Source: Luteibacter yeojuensis
GTDB lineage: Bacteria > Pseudomonadota > Gammaproteobacteria > Xanthomonadales > Rhodanobacteraceae
DNA length: 64,000 nucleotides
Direction of reading: 5' to 3'
Assembly (NCBI RefSeq): GCF_000964085.1
Contig: NZ_JZRB01000025.1
Location: 114,188-178,187, forward strand
A model generated the notes under the pieces. The model saw only the letters and a program-made list of their open reading frames with translations. It ran no database searches and was not told the DNA's origin. How positions within the stretch are numbered: position 1 is the first letter of the stretch; every line of letters starts with the position of its first letter. Shown here piece by piece: positions 1 to 7,402 of this stretch. Position numbers and translations under genes: made by a program.

Positions 1-1221
1 AATATCCAGATGAACTACTGGCTGCCCGACCGCGCCGGCCTGCCAGCCTGCTTCGAGCCGTTCACTGCCTATTGCCTCAGCCAGCTGCCTGCATGGACCG
101 CCTCGACCCGCGAGCACTTCAACGACCCGCGCAACAGCTACCGCAACAGCACCGGCAAGATCGCCGGGTGGGCCGTGGGCATCTCCACCAATATCTATGG
201 CGGTGGTGGCTGGCGCTGGCACCCGGCCGGCAATGCGTGGCTGTGCAACAACCTTTGGCAGCACTACCAGTACAACCCGGATCGGGGGTATCTCGCGCGG
301 ATCTACCCCGTGCTGAAGGGCGCGTGCGAGTTCTGGGCGTCACGGCTGCTTACGGTGTCGGTGAAAGACCCTGCTTCGGGCGCCATGCGCGAAGTGCTGG
401 TCGATGACGCGGACTGGTCGCCCGAGCATGGGCCGACCGATGCCAAGGGCAATACGTATTCGCAGGAGCTGGTGTGGGACCTGTTCGAGAATTACCGGCA
501 GGCGTGTTCGCTGTTGGGCAAGGATGCGGCGTACGCGGCCGCCATCGGAAAGTTGCAGGCGAAACTCTACCTGCCCCAGGTGAGCCCCAAGACAGGCTGG
601 CTCGAGGAATGGATGACGCCGGACGACCTGGGCGAACACGAGCACCGGCACCTTTCGCCGTTGATCGGGTTCTTCCCGGGCGACCGGATACGGGTGGACG
701 GCAGCTCGCCCGCCCTGATCGAAGGCGTGAAACGGCTGCTTGAGGCGCGCGGGACGGGCGGGTACGGCTGGGCCTGCGCGTGGCGGGCGATTTGCTGGGC
801 GCGGCTTGGAAATGCGGCGAAGGCGTATGAGCTTGTCATCACCAACCTGAAGCCGTCGGAACACCTCACCAACGGCACGGCGTTGAACCTGTTCGACATG
901 TACCAGCTGGATGCCACGAGCGAGGCATTCCAGATTGATGCCAACTACGGAACGCCCACGGCGATGCTGGAGATGGTGATGTCGTCGCGGCCGGGGTTGA
1001 TCGAGTTGTTGCCGGCGTTGCCGGACGCCTGGCGGGCGCGGGGGAGCGTTGTCGGCCTGGGCGCGCGGGGTGGGTTCCGCGTCGACCTGGCGTGGGTGGA
1101 TGGGAAGGTGACGGTGGTGACGGTGCGCAGCGTGGGCGGGGGGAAGACGACGCTGAAAGCCGGGGCGTGGACGAAGGAGGTTTCGTTGGATCCCGGTGGC
1201 TCGGTGACGCTAAGCGTTTAG
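1..1221 (+). CDS. Glycoside hydrolase family 95 protein (alpha-L-fucosidase type), 5' truncated by window
   Basis: The reading frame is open from base 1, so the N-terminal part lies outside the window; about 406 C-terminal residues are present. GH95 enzymes are inverting glycosidases, mostly alpha-1,2-L-fucosidases, acting on terminal fucose or galactose of glycans. Family landmarks are visible: the NIQMNYW block at the very start, DADWSPEHG (containing the likely catalytic-acid glutamate), HRHLSPLIGFFPG, and FQIDANYG near the C-terminus (carrying the aspartate that works with the upstream Asn residues). Together these form the (alpha/alpha)6 barrel core followed by the C-terminal beta domain. 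The stop is followed after 47 bases by a convergent lipoprotein gene. Substrate preference cannot be read from this fragment, and a signal peptide cannot be checked. Confidence 0.85.
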   Translation, partial: NIQMNYWLPDRAGLPACFEPFTAYCLSQLPAWTASTREHFNDPRNSYRNSTGKIAGWAVGISTNIYGGGGWRWHPAGNAWLCNNLWQHYQYNPDRGYLARIYPVLKGACEFWASRLLTVSVKDPASGAMREVLVDDADWSPEHGPTDAKGNTYSQELVWDLFENYRQACSLLGKDAAYAAAIGKLQAKLYLPQVSPKTGWLEEWMTPDDLGEHEHRHLSPLIGFFPGDRIRVDGSSPALIEGVKRLLEARGTGGYGWACAWRAICWARLGNAAKAYELVITNLKPSEHLTNGTALNLFDMYQLDATSEAFQIDANYGTPTAMLEMVMSSRPGLIELLPALPDAWRARGSVVGLGARGGFRVDLAWVDGKVTVVTVRSVGGGKTTLKAGAWTKEVSLDPGGSVTLSV

Positions 1222-1268
1222 GCGCTGTGGTGACCAAGCCCACGGGACTCGCGTTGGGCGTGTGTTCC

Positions 1269-1685
1269 TCAGCGGGGTAATGCGGAGGGATGGGCGATGA
1301 TGTTGATGTCTGCGTAGAAATCGGCGCGGAAACCCAGCTTGGCGTCCGGCGGATAAATAATCTCCAGATGGTGTTCGTCCCGCCATATCATGTCGATGCG
1401 CAGTGCATTGATATTGGCAGCGGACGGGTTTGCCACCGTTAGTACATCGACCGGCGTGCCTTCTCCATCGGCGAAGCCTATCTTGACCGCGGTACCGACG
1501 GATGCCGTGCCGGGGCCGCTATTCTGTATGGTCTCCGCGGTCGCCGCATATGTCCCCGACGGCGAAACAGCCTTCGATTGCCAAACGACCGCCCAGTCCT
1601 TGCCACATCCAGCGCATGCAAGCGCGATGCCCATGATGGCGAGGCGGGTAGTTGTTGGCAGCGGCCCACGTCGTAGTTCCATCAT
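1269..1685 (-). CDS. Small putative lipoprotein, function unknown
   Basis: This encodes 138 residues. The start is set at the ATG at 1683-1685, because GAAGGA lies eight bases upstream; the frame stays open upstream for 51 more codons that look non-coding. The N-terminus carries two arginines, a hydrophobic stretch and a LACAGC motif that can serve as a lipobox, so a periplasm-facing lipid-anchored protein is likely. The mature part is beta-rich by eye (alternating hydrophobic residues, DVLTVAN, HHLEIIYP) and ends near INIIAHPSALPR. It lies 28 bases downstream of another small lipoprotein gene on the same strand, so the two are probably co-transcribed. I recognise no family. An immunity-like role is conceivable from its position beside a T4SS effector unit, but this is speculation. 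Confidence 0.6.
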   Translation of the reverse strand: MMELRRGPLPTTTRLAIMGIALACAGCGKDWAVVWQSKAVSPSGTYAATAETIQNSGPGTASVGTAVKIGFADGEGTPVDVLTVANPSAANINALRIDMIWRDEHHLEIIYPPDAKLGFRADFYADINIIAHPSALPR

Positions 1686-1713
1686 CGGCACGGTCCTTCG
1701 TTTCTTTGGGAGG

Positions 1714-2031
1714 CTACCGGGGTGTACATTGATACCGCGCCACACCAGATTGCAAACTACCCGCCACCGGGAAGCCGGTCTTTGGATCGCTCTGCGGCGC
1801 GCCGAAGCTTGACTCAAGCAGCAAGGCAGGACCATCACACGCTTCCCTCGCGCGCTCGTCGCAAGAAGCCATGTAATCGGTTCCGCCGCCGGTCATCATG
1901 CTGCAGCTGACGCGTACCGCGCCCGTGTCGTCCGGCTTTGGCGGTGTGAAGTCGAAGAGGCTGCATGCCGACGCCAGGCTCGTGATCGTCACGAGCGAAC
2001 ATACGCTTAAAAGCCTGCGGCATAGGTGCAT
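1714..2031 (-). CDS. Small putative lipoprotein, function unknown
   Basis: This encodes 105 residues. The ATG at 2029-2031 is preceded by AAGGA at five bases. The longer open frame that runs back to 2238 is only the translated tRNA-Ser gene. The N-terminus (Arg-rich start, hydrophobic core, SLASAC) is a lipoprotein signal with the modified Cys at about residue 23. The mature part contains several further cysteines (VSCSMM, MASCDER, REACDG, YQCTP), which suggests two disulfides in the periplasm. It is the first gene of a likely two-gene unit with the lipoprotein at 1269-1685 and sits directly downstream of a tRNA-Ser gene transcribed in the same direction. No family was recognised. Confidence 0.6.
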   Translation of the reverse strand: MHLCRRLLSVCSLVTITSLASACSLFDFTPPKPDDTGAVRVSCSMMTGGGTDYMASCDERAREACDGPALLLESSFGAPQSDPKTGFPVAGSLQSGVARYQCTPR

Positions 2032-2154
2032 ACCATTCCTTAGTAGCCTGTGTTCGGCAAGCTTACAATGCGCGCCGGCCACGCCTAGCCGGCAAAAGAA
2101 GAAGGTCCCTTTCATGCATCCGTCCTGGTCGGGTTGAAGCGCCACCCAACGGGA

Positions 2155-2244
2155 TGGCGGAGGGGGTGGGATTCGAACCCACGGTAGGCTTACACCTACG
2201 GCAGTTTTCAAGACTGCTGCCTTAAACCACTCGGCCATCCCTCC
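2155..2244 (-). tRNA. tRNA-Ser (anticodon UGA), copy 1
   Basis: A 90-base class II tRNA read on the minus strand, with CCA encoded. The anticodon loop is CT-TGA-AA flanked by a GCAGT/ACTGC-type stem, with a long variable arm (GTAGGTGTAAGCCTAC) and a GTGGG-TTCGAAT-CCCAC T arm. The acceptor strands are GGAGGGA and CCCCTCC, leaving an A7-C66 mismatch next to the T arm. The otherwise identical copy at 5059-5148 pairs perfectly there. This copy also differs at the 5-68 pair (G-C instead of A-T). Confidence 0.95.
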
Positions 2245-2292
2245 GTGTTTTACCGCGCCGTGAATGCGCCCCGGGATTGACCCGGCGCGGAG

Positions 2293-2298
2293 ATTGTA
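2293..2298 (-). promoter_or_regulatory. -10-like element upstream of tRNA-Ser copy 1
   Basis: On the minus strand this reads TACAAT, followed by a GC-rich discriminator (CTCCGCGCCGGG), the layout expected of a stringently controlled stable-RNA promoter. It is about 49 bases upstream of the tRNA 5' end. The same TACAAT with very similar flanks occurs at 5197-5202 before copy 2. A good -35 was not obvious. Gap note for 2245-2601: besides this element I see no gene; it is comparatively AT-rich and presumably also holds the promoter of the rightward gene at 2602. Confidence 0.5.
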
Positions 2299-2601
2299 CC
2301 TGAATGGGTTGCTTGTGGCTTAGGAGACGCGACTGCGCACCTTGCTTCCTTAACCGCTCACCTTCGCCGCATCAAAACCTCGCTCTTCGATGTCTGACCG
2401 GATCAACGGCGACTGTTGCAGGAAATTGCCATGTTAAAAAGGAAATTTGCACGACCGGCGACGCAGGCCCTTTGAAGCACGTATCACTGATGTCAATCAA
2501 TTTCGTGGACGATTACCGTACCGGTCGCCTTTCAGTTCGCTAAGATGCCCCCTGCCGCCGCCCAATGCGGTGTCCCCCAAGGAGCCACGGATGATGCCCC
2601 G

Positions 2602-3234
2602 ATGATGCGTGCTGCCTTTGCCGTGACCGGTCTGGTGATGGCGTGCGCCGCGCCAGCTTCTGACATAAGCGTGCCCACCGCCGCTAGCGACGCCACCACG
2701 TCTCACCCTTCGACTACCCTGGAACGCCCAATGACCTCCTCCCTTGAAGGCCATGCGCTGCCCGGCGCGCGTGCGGCCGTGGATCACCTGCTTGCTTTCC
2801 TGTCGACCCTGCATAGCACTGCCACGCTCAAACCCGAACCTCTTGGGCAGGCCTTCGGAGTCCAACTTGGCCCCGATAGCACCAATGGGGCTGGCTGGAC
2901 GGTCTATCACAGTCCGGACCTTGGCCGAGGCTGGACGTACTGGCTTCAGCAGTCTGATGCCCGGCCATCGATAAAGAACGGTTTCCGTTTTTGGTTCGAC
3001 CATGCGGACCGGGCCGCCGATGCCACCCCAGTCTGTGCACTGCCCTTGGACCGGCTGCGCAGCACGCTGACCACGCATGGCTGGGTCGAGCGGCCAGTAC
3101 CCTCGGAAATCGGCAGCATCCTGGCTGTCGAGTTCAGCAAGAACGACGTGGTGCTGACACTTACCCCGCGCGACGGAACCGACATTGGCGGCACCGCGTG
3201 CGTGCTGGCCATCCAGACCACCGACGGTCACTGA
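2602..3234 (+). CDS. Predicted immunity lipoprotein (X-Tfi type) for the adjacent T4SS effector
   Basis: This encodes 210 residues from the ATG at 2602 (a second ATG follows immediately; an upstream ATG at 2545 would add 19 residues lacking signal-peptide character). The N-terminus MMRAAFAVTGLVMAC reads as a short lipoprotein signal with Cys at residue 15. The mature protein has a Ser/Thr-rich linker and then a globular domain with aromatic-rich patches (GWTVYHSP, GWTYWLQQ, GFRFWFDHA). It stops 17 bases before the effector start, so the two form one transcription unit. In Xanthomonadales, antibacterial type IV effectors with an XVIPCD are typically preceded by a cognate immunity gene encoding a periplasmic lipoprotein. 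The role is inferred from order and signal; the fold was not recognised. Confidence 0.65.
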   Translation: MMRAAFAVTGLVMACAAPASDISVPTAASDATTSHPSTTLERPMTSSLEGHALPGARAAVDHLLAFLSTLHSTATLKPEPLGQAFGVQLGPDSTNGAGWTVYHSPDLGRGWTYWLQQSDARPSIKNGFRFWFDHADRAADATPVCALPLDRLRSTLTTHGWVERPVPSEIGSILAVEFSKNDVVLTLTPRDGTDIGGTACVLAIQTTDGH

Positions 3235-3251
3235 AGAACGAAGGACTGCCC

Positions 3252-5048
3252 ATGGCGACGCCTCACCCGGCCCTCGACGCGGCCGTGCATCAGTTTGCCC
3301 AACAGCCGGGCGTAACCCCCGCGGACGTCGCAGCGTTGCAAGTGGCCCTCGCATCCGACCCCGATGTGACCCGACGTTTGGACGGCGCAGCTGCGTCCGG
3401 AGCCCTGCATGGGTTCTCTCCCACGGCCCCCGGCACTAAGGACGCGCCCATTGGCTTCTACGACCGCGCGGCCGGCACGCTGACACTTCCAGCGGCAGCC
3501 TTCCCCACGAGTGGCTCTGCTCCAATGGCTGACTTGCACGCCGTGCTACGCGTACAAGCGATGGTCGTGGAGTTCGGCGCCAAGAGCTACAGGGACGCCG
3601 CCGGTGCGACACACCCCGTCTCGCAGGACATGCTTAATAATCTTCAAGGCACGCTCAACGGCTCGCCGGTCCTTGCCGACGACATCAAGCGCGCAGCGAC
3701 CATGGCGGACCCACTACAACCCTCGCACCGCATCCTGGAGTCGTTTGCGTTCACCGCACCAGGCGCTGGCGTGGGTGGCAGCTTCAACGCGCCAGGCCAC
3801 GCCATGAATCTGGTGAGCGAGTCGCTCATCACGCGTGGATCGCAAGGCGCCGGCTCCTACAATCCCCACGACTTGACCTTCGTCATCGGCCACGAAGTCC
3901 AACACGGGTTCAACGCGCACGTCGCCGCGCAGGCGCGTACAGCGTTCGTGACCGATGTGCGCGCGCTGGCGGCCACCCGGGGGCCCGTGCACGATTACAC
4001 TGCTTTAGTGGAGCGGTACATTCAGTCCGGTCGCGACGATGAAGCAGGTGCAGAAATAGCGGGATGGAATGCGCTGCGCAGCCGGGTCCAACACGATCAG
4101 GGACACGTCTCGCTGACGGACATGGCCAATGTGCTGCCCGCGCGCACTGCAGACTTTATTGAGCCGCATGGAGCAGGCTTCGTGGCTCACGCCAACCTCA
4201 AGCTCAACCCCGATTTGAGCTTGGCGCAGACGCCGGCCAATGTGGCGGCTATGGGACATAACTATTTTGACCGTCCCACAGCCACGCACCGTCAACCAGG
4301 GGACACGCGCAACACCATGGCCTTAGGCCACGGCGGGGTGCAGGATTATCCAAACTACTACGCCGGCTGGGCCGTGGCGACCATCGGTGCGGAAGAGCGT
4401 GTGGCTGCACACGGCCGGGGTCCGGCTCCGCAGATCCAGCTCAACATGACGCACGCGGGGCTATATGAGGACATGATGGAGAAGGCCGGCCTGAATCTGG
4501 CGCCCTCCAAGCGGTCCATCCCCTACCTTGACAGCAGCGCTCAGCCGGCGGTGCCACACACGTTCGACCATACCGCCGACGGACCGCACCAGTACCAGCA
4601 TGTACCGGTGGCGCCGCAACGTCTGGACGATCCTGCGCACCCGGACCACGCTCTGTATCAACAAGTCCGCGGGCACGTCGTGGCGCTGGATAAGAGTCTC
4701 GGTCGCACTCCCGATGTGCACACTGACCAGTTGGCGTCGGCCACCGTTATTCAAGCCCGGGCTGATGGACTACAGCGCATCGATCAGATTGCGCTGTCCA
4801 CCGATGGTCAGCGACTGTGGGCGGTACAAACACCGCCTGGGCGCACGGACCACCTGTTTGACTTACGGACCAGTGTTCCCACGGCTGAGGCCATGACACC
4901 GATGGACCAGAGTGGCGCCCAGTGGCCGCAGGCCATGCAGCAGTTTGAGCAGCATCAGGCGCAACAACAGCAACAAACGCAGAGCCAGCAACTCAACGCA
5001 CAGCAGGCGCAAGGGCCGGTCATAACGCATGGCGGGCATGGCATGTAG
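3252..5048 (+). CDS. Antibacterial T4SS effector (X-Tfe): HExxH metallopeptidase-like domain plus XVIPCD
   Basis: This encodes 598 residues. The start is the ATG at 3252, with GAAGGA six bases upstream; the frame is open further upstream, but that stretch overlaps the immunity gene. Residues about 1-450 form the effector part. They contain IGHEVQH (H214, E215, H218), a zinc-binding HExxH, with candidate third ligands E264 or E268 in DDEAGAE. From about residue 455 the sequence matches the Xanthomonadales VirD4-interacting domain (XVIPCD): DPAHPDHALYQQVR, GLQRIDQIAL, LWAVQTPPGR, then a Gln-rich tail (about 560-598). That domain delivers effectors to the T4SS coupling protein for injection into rival bacteria. 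There is no signal peptide, as expected. The substrate is unknown; the lipoprotein partner suggests a periplasmic target. No T4SS genes lie in the window. Confidence 0.85.
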   Translation: MATPHPALDAAVHQFAQQPGVTPADVAALQVALASDPDVTRRLDGAAASGALHGFSPTAPGTKDAPIGFYDRAAGTLTLPAAAFPTSGSAPMADLHAVLRVQAMVVEFGAKSYRDAAGATHPVSQDMLNNLQGTLNGSPVLADDIKRAATMADPLQPSHRILESFAFTAPGAGVGGSFNAPGHAMNLVSESLITRGSQGAGSYNPHDLTFVIGHEVQHGFNAHVAAQARTAFVTDVRALAATRGPVHDYTALVERYIQSGRDDEAGAEIAGWNALRSRVQHDQGHVSLTDMANVLPARTADFIEPHGAGFVAHANLKLNPDLSLAQTPANVAAMGHNYFDRPTATHRQPGDTRNTMALGHGGVQDYPNYYAGWAVATIGAEERVAAHGRGPAPQIQLNMTHAGLYEDMMEKAGLNLAPSKRSIPYLDSSAQPAVPHTFDHTADGPHQYQHVPVAPQRLDDPAHPDHALYQQVRGHVVALDKSLGRTPDVHTDQLASATVIQARADGLQRIDQIALSTDGQRLWAVQTPPGRTDHLFDLRTSVPTAEAMTPMDQSGAQWPQAMQQFEQHQAQQQQQTQSQQLNAQQAQGPVITHGGHGM

Positions 5049-5058
5049 CTGGAGACGG

Positions 5059-5148
5059 TGGCGGAGAGAGTGGGATTCGAACCCACGGTAGGCTTACACC
5101 TACGGCAGTTTTCAAGACTGCTGCCTTAAACCACTCGGCCATCTCTCC
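5059..5148 (-). tRNA. tRNA-Ser (anticodon UGA), copy 2
   Basis: A 90-base class II tRNA with encoded CCA, read on the minus strand. The anticodon is TGA and the long variable arm matches copy 1. The acceptor strands GGAGAGA and TCTCTCC pair perfectly. It differs from the copy at 2155-2244 at only three positions, all in the acceptor stem. It begins 10 bases after the stop of the convergent effector gene. Confidence 0.96.
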
Positions 5149-5196
5149 GTGTTCTTCTGCGCCCTAGAAGCGCCCCGGGGTTGCCCCGGCGCGGCG

Positions 5197-5202
5197 ATTG
5201 TA
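5197..5202 (-). promoter_or_regulatory. -10-like element upstream of tRNA-Ser copy 2
   Basis: TACAAT on the minus strand with a GC-rich discriminator, in the same arrangement and spacing as at 2293-2298. The similarity between the two upstream regions extends about 70 bases beyond each tRNA 5' end and then stops. Confidence 0.5.
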
Positions 5203-5251
5203 CCTGAATGCATTGCTGATCGCGCCCTCCAGTATCGCTCGCTCGGCCATA

Positions 5252-5593
5252 TCAAATCTGATCGACCACTAGGGAAAAATACGGCACCTCACCATCGGGC
5301 CCTTCAAAACAAGTGACATATTGCCGACTTTCAGCGATTGATCTGCGGGCGAGTGAATCCATGCTCTCACCAGGCAGGGCCTCCGTATACCAGTTCGCCA
5401 ACGCGAGCCGTAGTTTTCCGCTGGACATCAAGTAAACATCCCCGCCGAGGATCGTTGCTCCATCCTCCGCCAGAATATCAATCGCATGAAGCGTGGATCG
5501 TCTATCGAGCGCGATATCGGCAATGCAGAAGGCTTCCTGAAGGTCTAGCCCGTTGCTCGCGAGCAAATCCGCATATCGTTGAGGAAGGCTCAT
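5252..5593 (-). CDS. Imm40-like predicted immunity protein
   Basis: This encodes 113 residues. The ATG at 5591-5593 is chosen; a TTG ten codons upstream also keeps the frame open but has no better ribosome site. The protein has no signal or membrane segment, so it is cytoplasmic. The central block HAIDILAEDGATILGGDVY followed by ALANWYTE and a C-terminal YVTCFEG...PYFSLVV resembles proteins of the Imm40 family of polymorphic-toxin immunity proteins, as I remember that family. No cognate toxin gene adjoins it: the effector to its left has its own candidate partner upstream. It therefore looks like an orphan immunity gene. Base composition is lower in GC than the flanking housekeeping genes. 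Confidence 0.55.
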   Translation of the reverse strand: MSLPQRYADLLASNGLDLQEAFCIADIALDRRSTLHAIDILAEDGATILGGDVYLMSSGKLRLALANWYTEALPGESMDSLARRSIAESRQYVTCFEGPDGEVPYFSLVVDQI

Positions 5594-5843
5594 GATCTCA
5601 ATTCCCGGGGCGCGGCACACCAATCTGCGAAAGCTTAGCTTGGCGAAGATGAGGGGATGCAGATCTCCGGTCCTCCGCTACGCCTAGACACACTAAGCGC
5701 GAACTGAACTTGACCCGGCATCCCGTGACGGAGTCAGGGACACTTCCAGGAACGAGTCATTTTCACCAAGCCGAGGGCATGACTGCGATAAAGAAGCCCC
5801 TCGCCCCCCTTTCTCTTGTGTGGACATCGAATGAGATTTGGCT

Positions 5844-6218
5844 TCACTTCATCCCAAAACTAAGCCAGTCCGGCTTCCCGATTGGACCAACGGCATGCTT
5901 GACCAATTCGAACTCCAGCAAGCGATTGTTCTTGTCTAAATAGATAGCCATATCCATGTCGGTACCATCTGAATCCTTGACGGTTCCTTCTAAAGGAAAG
6001 TGATCTTTGCCACGGAAGGCGTCTTGCCCACGGTACGGTGGACGCTGATAACCATCAATGTGGAAGACGACACGTGATCCATCGGGTGACGCCTCTTCGA
6101 CGAAGCAATGCTCTAAGTCGGACATGAGCTGTTCGCGTTCATCATCCTTTCCAACCGCATTGGCCAAAGCAAAAAGCGCTTTCCTTTCCAGCTCTGTAAG
6201 TCGACGCATATCGATCAT
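5844..6218 (-). CDS. Small hypothetical protein, DUF6984-like appearance
   Basis: This encodes 124 residues from the ATG at 6216-6218, preceded by AGGTGA at four bases (a GTG one codon upstream is possible). It starts MIDMRRLTELERKALFAL, has an acidic helical N-terminal third, a VVFHIDGYQRPPYRG segment and ends with YLDKNNRLLEFELVK and PDWLSFGMK. The layout, with a short helical N-terminus, beta strands and a conserved D-x-N-N-x-L-L-E-x-E motif, resembles small DUF6984-type proteins often found near toxin systems. The resemblance is from memory and weak. Cytoplasmic; no partner toxin visible. Confidence 0.5.
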   Translation of the reverse strand: MIDMRRLTELERKALFALANAVGKDDEREQLMSDLEHCFVEEASPDGSRVVFHIDGYQRPPYRGQDAFRGKDHFPLEGTVKDSDGTDMDMAIYLDKNNRLLEFELVKHAVGPIGKPDWLSFGMK

Positions 6219-6311
6219 CACTTCACCTGGAATACCGTGCCAACGTTAACTTGACCGCCAGATAGAGGCAAAGCCCGGTATACGACGTGCATATCGTTAA
6301 TCACGGGCCGC

Positions 6312-6596
6312 TCACAACGCGAGCACCCGGCCGGACCCAGCCATCCCGCCTTCCATCAGCCCGAGAGGCGTCCGCAACCCAATTCCGGGGACAACACTTC
6401 CGTGGGATACGAACACCACGTCGACTCCTCGTCTCTCACCCGGCTTGAGCTTTTCGGTGAGATTGGCGGTGAAGCGGTGTCGAAGCTGCCCGTCGAAGGA
6501 GATTTCTGCTTCAAACGGTCCCTCGGGTATCGGAGCCTCTCTTCCACCTGCCGATGTCGCCAAAAGCTCCAAAACAACCGTTGCGTCTCGCCTCAT
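6312..6596 (-). CDS. Orphan protein resembling EF-Tu domain 3
   Basis: This encodes 94 residues. The ATG at 6594-6596 has GGGGA five bases upstream. The whole protein reads like a free-standing C-terminal domain of elongation factor Tu: TVVLELLATSAGGREAPI at the start (compare the EEGGRHTPF region of EF-Tu), KLKPGERRGVDVVF in the middle (compare MPGDNV), and GLRTPLGLMEGGMAGSGRV at the end (compare GLRFAIREGGRTVGAGVV). There is no GTPase domain. Such single-domain proteins occur as small accessory genes. A decoy or immunity role against a toxin acting on EF-Tu is only an idea. It sits among other small immunity-like genes on the same strand. Confidence 0.6.
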   Translation of the reverse strand: MRRDATVVLELLATSAGGREAPIPEGPFEAEISFDGQLRHRFTANLTEKLKPGERRGVDVVFVSHGSVVPGIGLRTPLGLMEGGMAGSGRVLAL

Positions 6597-6640
6597 CTCA
6601 TTCCCCGCGCGCGACGATCCCCGCCTCCCCTTGCAACGAC

Positions 6641-6748
6641 TCAGTTGGCAAAAAGTGTTTCCTCGCCGTCGCTAAGGACGAAAGATGAAGGGCCCTCGGA
6701 ATGAAGCGCATAGACGGCGCGCATACGGGGCGCACCCCATGAATTCAT
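6641..6748 (-). CDS. Possible 35-residue ORF or gene remnant
   Basis: A short frame starting MNSWGAPRMRAVYAL and ending SDGEETLFAN, located between the EF-Tu-like gene and the OB-fold-like gene on the same strand. Its composition is protein-like (LHSEGPSSFVLSDGEE), but its ribosome site is poor. It may be the tail of a decayed immunity gene. Confidence 0.2.
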   Translation of the reverse strand: MNSWGAPRMRAVYALHSEGPSSFVLSDGEETLFAN

Positions 6749-6754
6749 ACCCGG

Positions 6755-7165
6755 TCACTTCTTCTTTCGCTTGGGAACAATAGCCTTGATTGCAGTACCC
6801 GGCGCCCCATGCAGGTCGATGCCTGTCTCCCCGCACACCATGAGACTGATACCGTAGGTAATGTTATCTGTTACGAAAGTTCCCGTGATTTCAACGAGTT
6901 TACCCGACAAGCCAGCTTCCTTGTCGATGTCACCGACGTTCACCAGGCTCAAGCAACCTGACGCCCTTTTCCAACCATCATCAGAATAAAAACGCCTGTC
7001 GACGATATACAGCTGCTCAGGGCCTATCCACAGGTAACCCTTGACCGTAACTTCCTGCCCTGAGAAAGATTCTCTATTCGCGTTGAGCGTGGACACATTT
7101 GGAACGGTTCGGGGTGGATCAGCGTCAGCCGAGGACAGAAGCGCAGACATGACCCAGACAATCAT
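6755..7165 (-). CDS. Secreted small protein, OB-fold-like, function unknown
   Basis: This encodes 136 residues. The ATG at 7163-7165 has GGAG seven bases upstream. The N-terminus MIVWVMSALLSSADAD is a short, minimally charged signal peptide with a plausible cleavage after SADA. The mature protein shows the strand pattern of a bacterial OB fold (EVTVKGYLWIG, LYIVDRRF, LVEITGTFVT, YGISL), with two cysteines (SGCLSL, MVCGETG) that could pair in the periplasm. It ends with a lysine/arginine run (PKRKKK). It lies in a low-GC array of small genes. No assigned function; a periplasmic immunity role is possible but not shown. Confidence 0.55.
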   Translation of the reverse strand: MIVWVMSALLSSADADPPRTVPNVSTLNANRESFSGQEVTVKGYLWIGPEQLYIVDRRFYSDDGWKRASGCLSLVNVGDIDKEAGLSGKLVEITGTFVTDNITYGISLMVCGETGIDLHGAPGTAIKAIVPKRKKK

Positions 7166-7402
7166 GGCGAATCTCCGTGCAGGACCGGGACGTCCGAGAA
7201 ATAATTATTCTGACTTCGACCGAAGCGGTCATCGGTCGCGTTAAGATAACCTTCAATCTGCACTGCAAGCTGGTCGCAGCAGAAAAGGGGCACGGCCGTC
7301 TAGGACCATCCCTAGGTAACCACGCCGCTCGGTTGACCACCTCGTCGCCGCAACTCACCGATTCAATCTCAAAGAGCCGGCGATCCTAGCCCCGAGCATG
7401 CT

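Noticed and set aside
2032..2238. N-terminal extension of the Cys-rich lipoprotein through tRNA-Ser
   Set aside because: The extra residues are the translated tRNA gene, and they would bury the lipoprotein signal.
2991..3251. N-terminal extension of the effector frame
   Set aside because: It overlaps the immunity gene in another frame; the ATG at 3252 has a good GAAGGA site.
2155..5148. Integrative element inserted at tRNA-Ser
   Set aside because: No integrase is present, and the duplicated block covers the whole tRNA plus promoter rather than only its 3' end.
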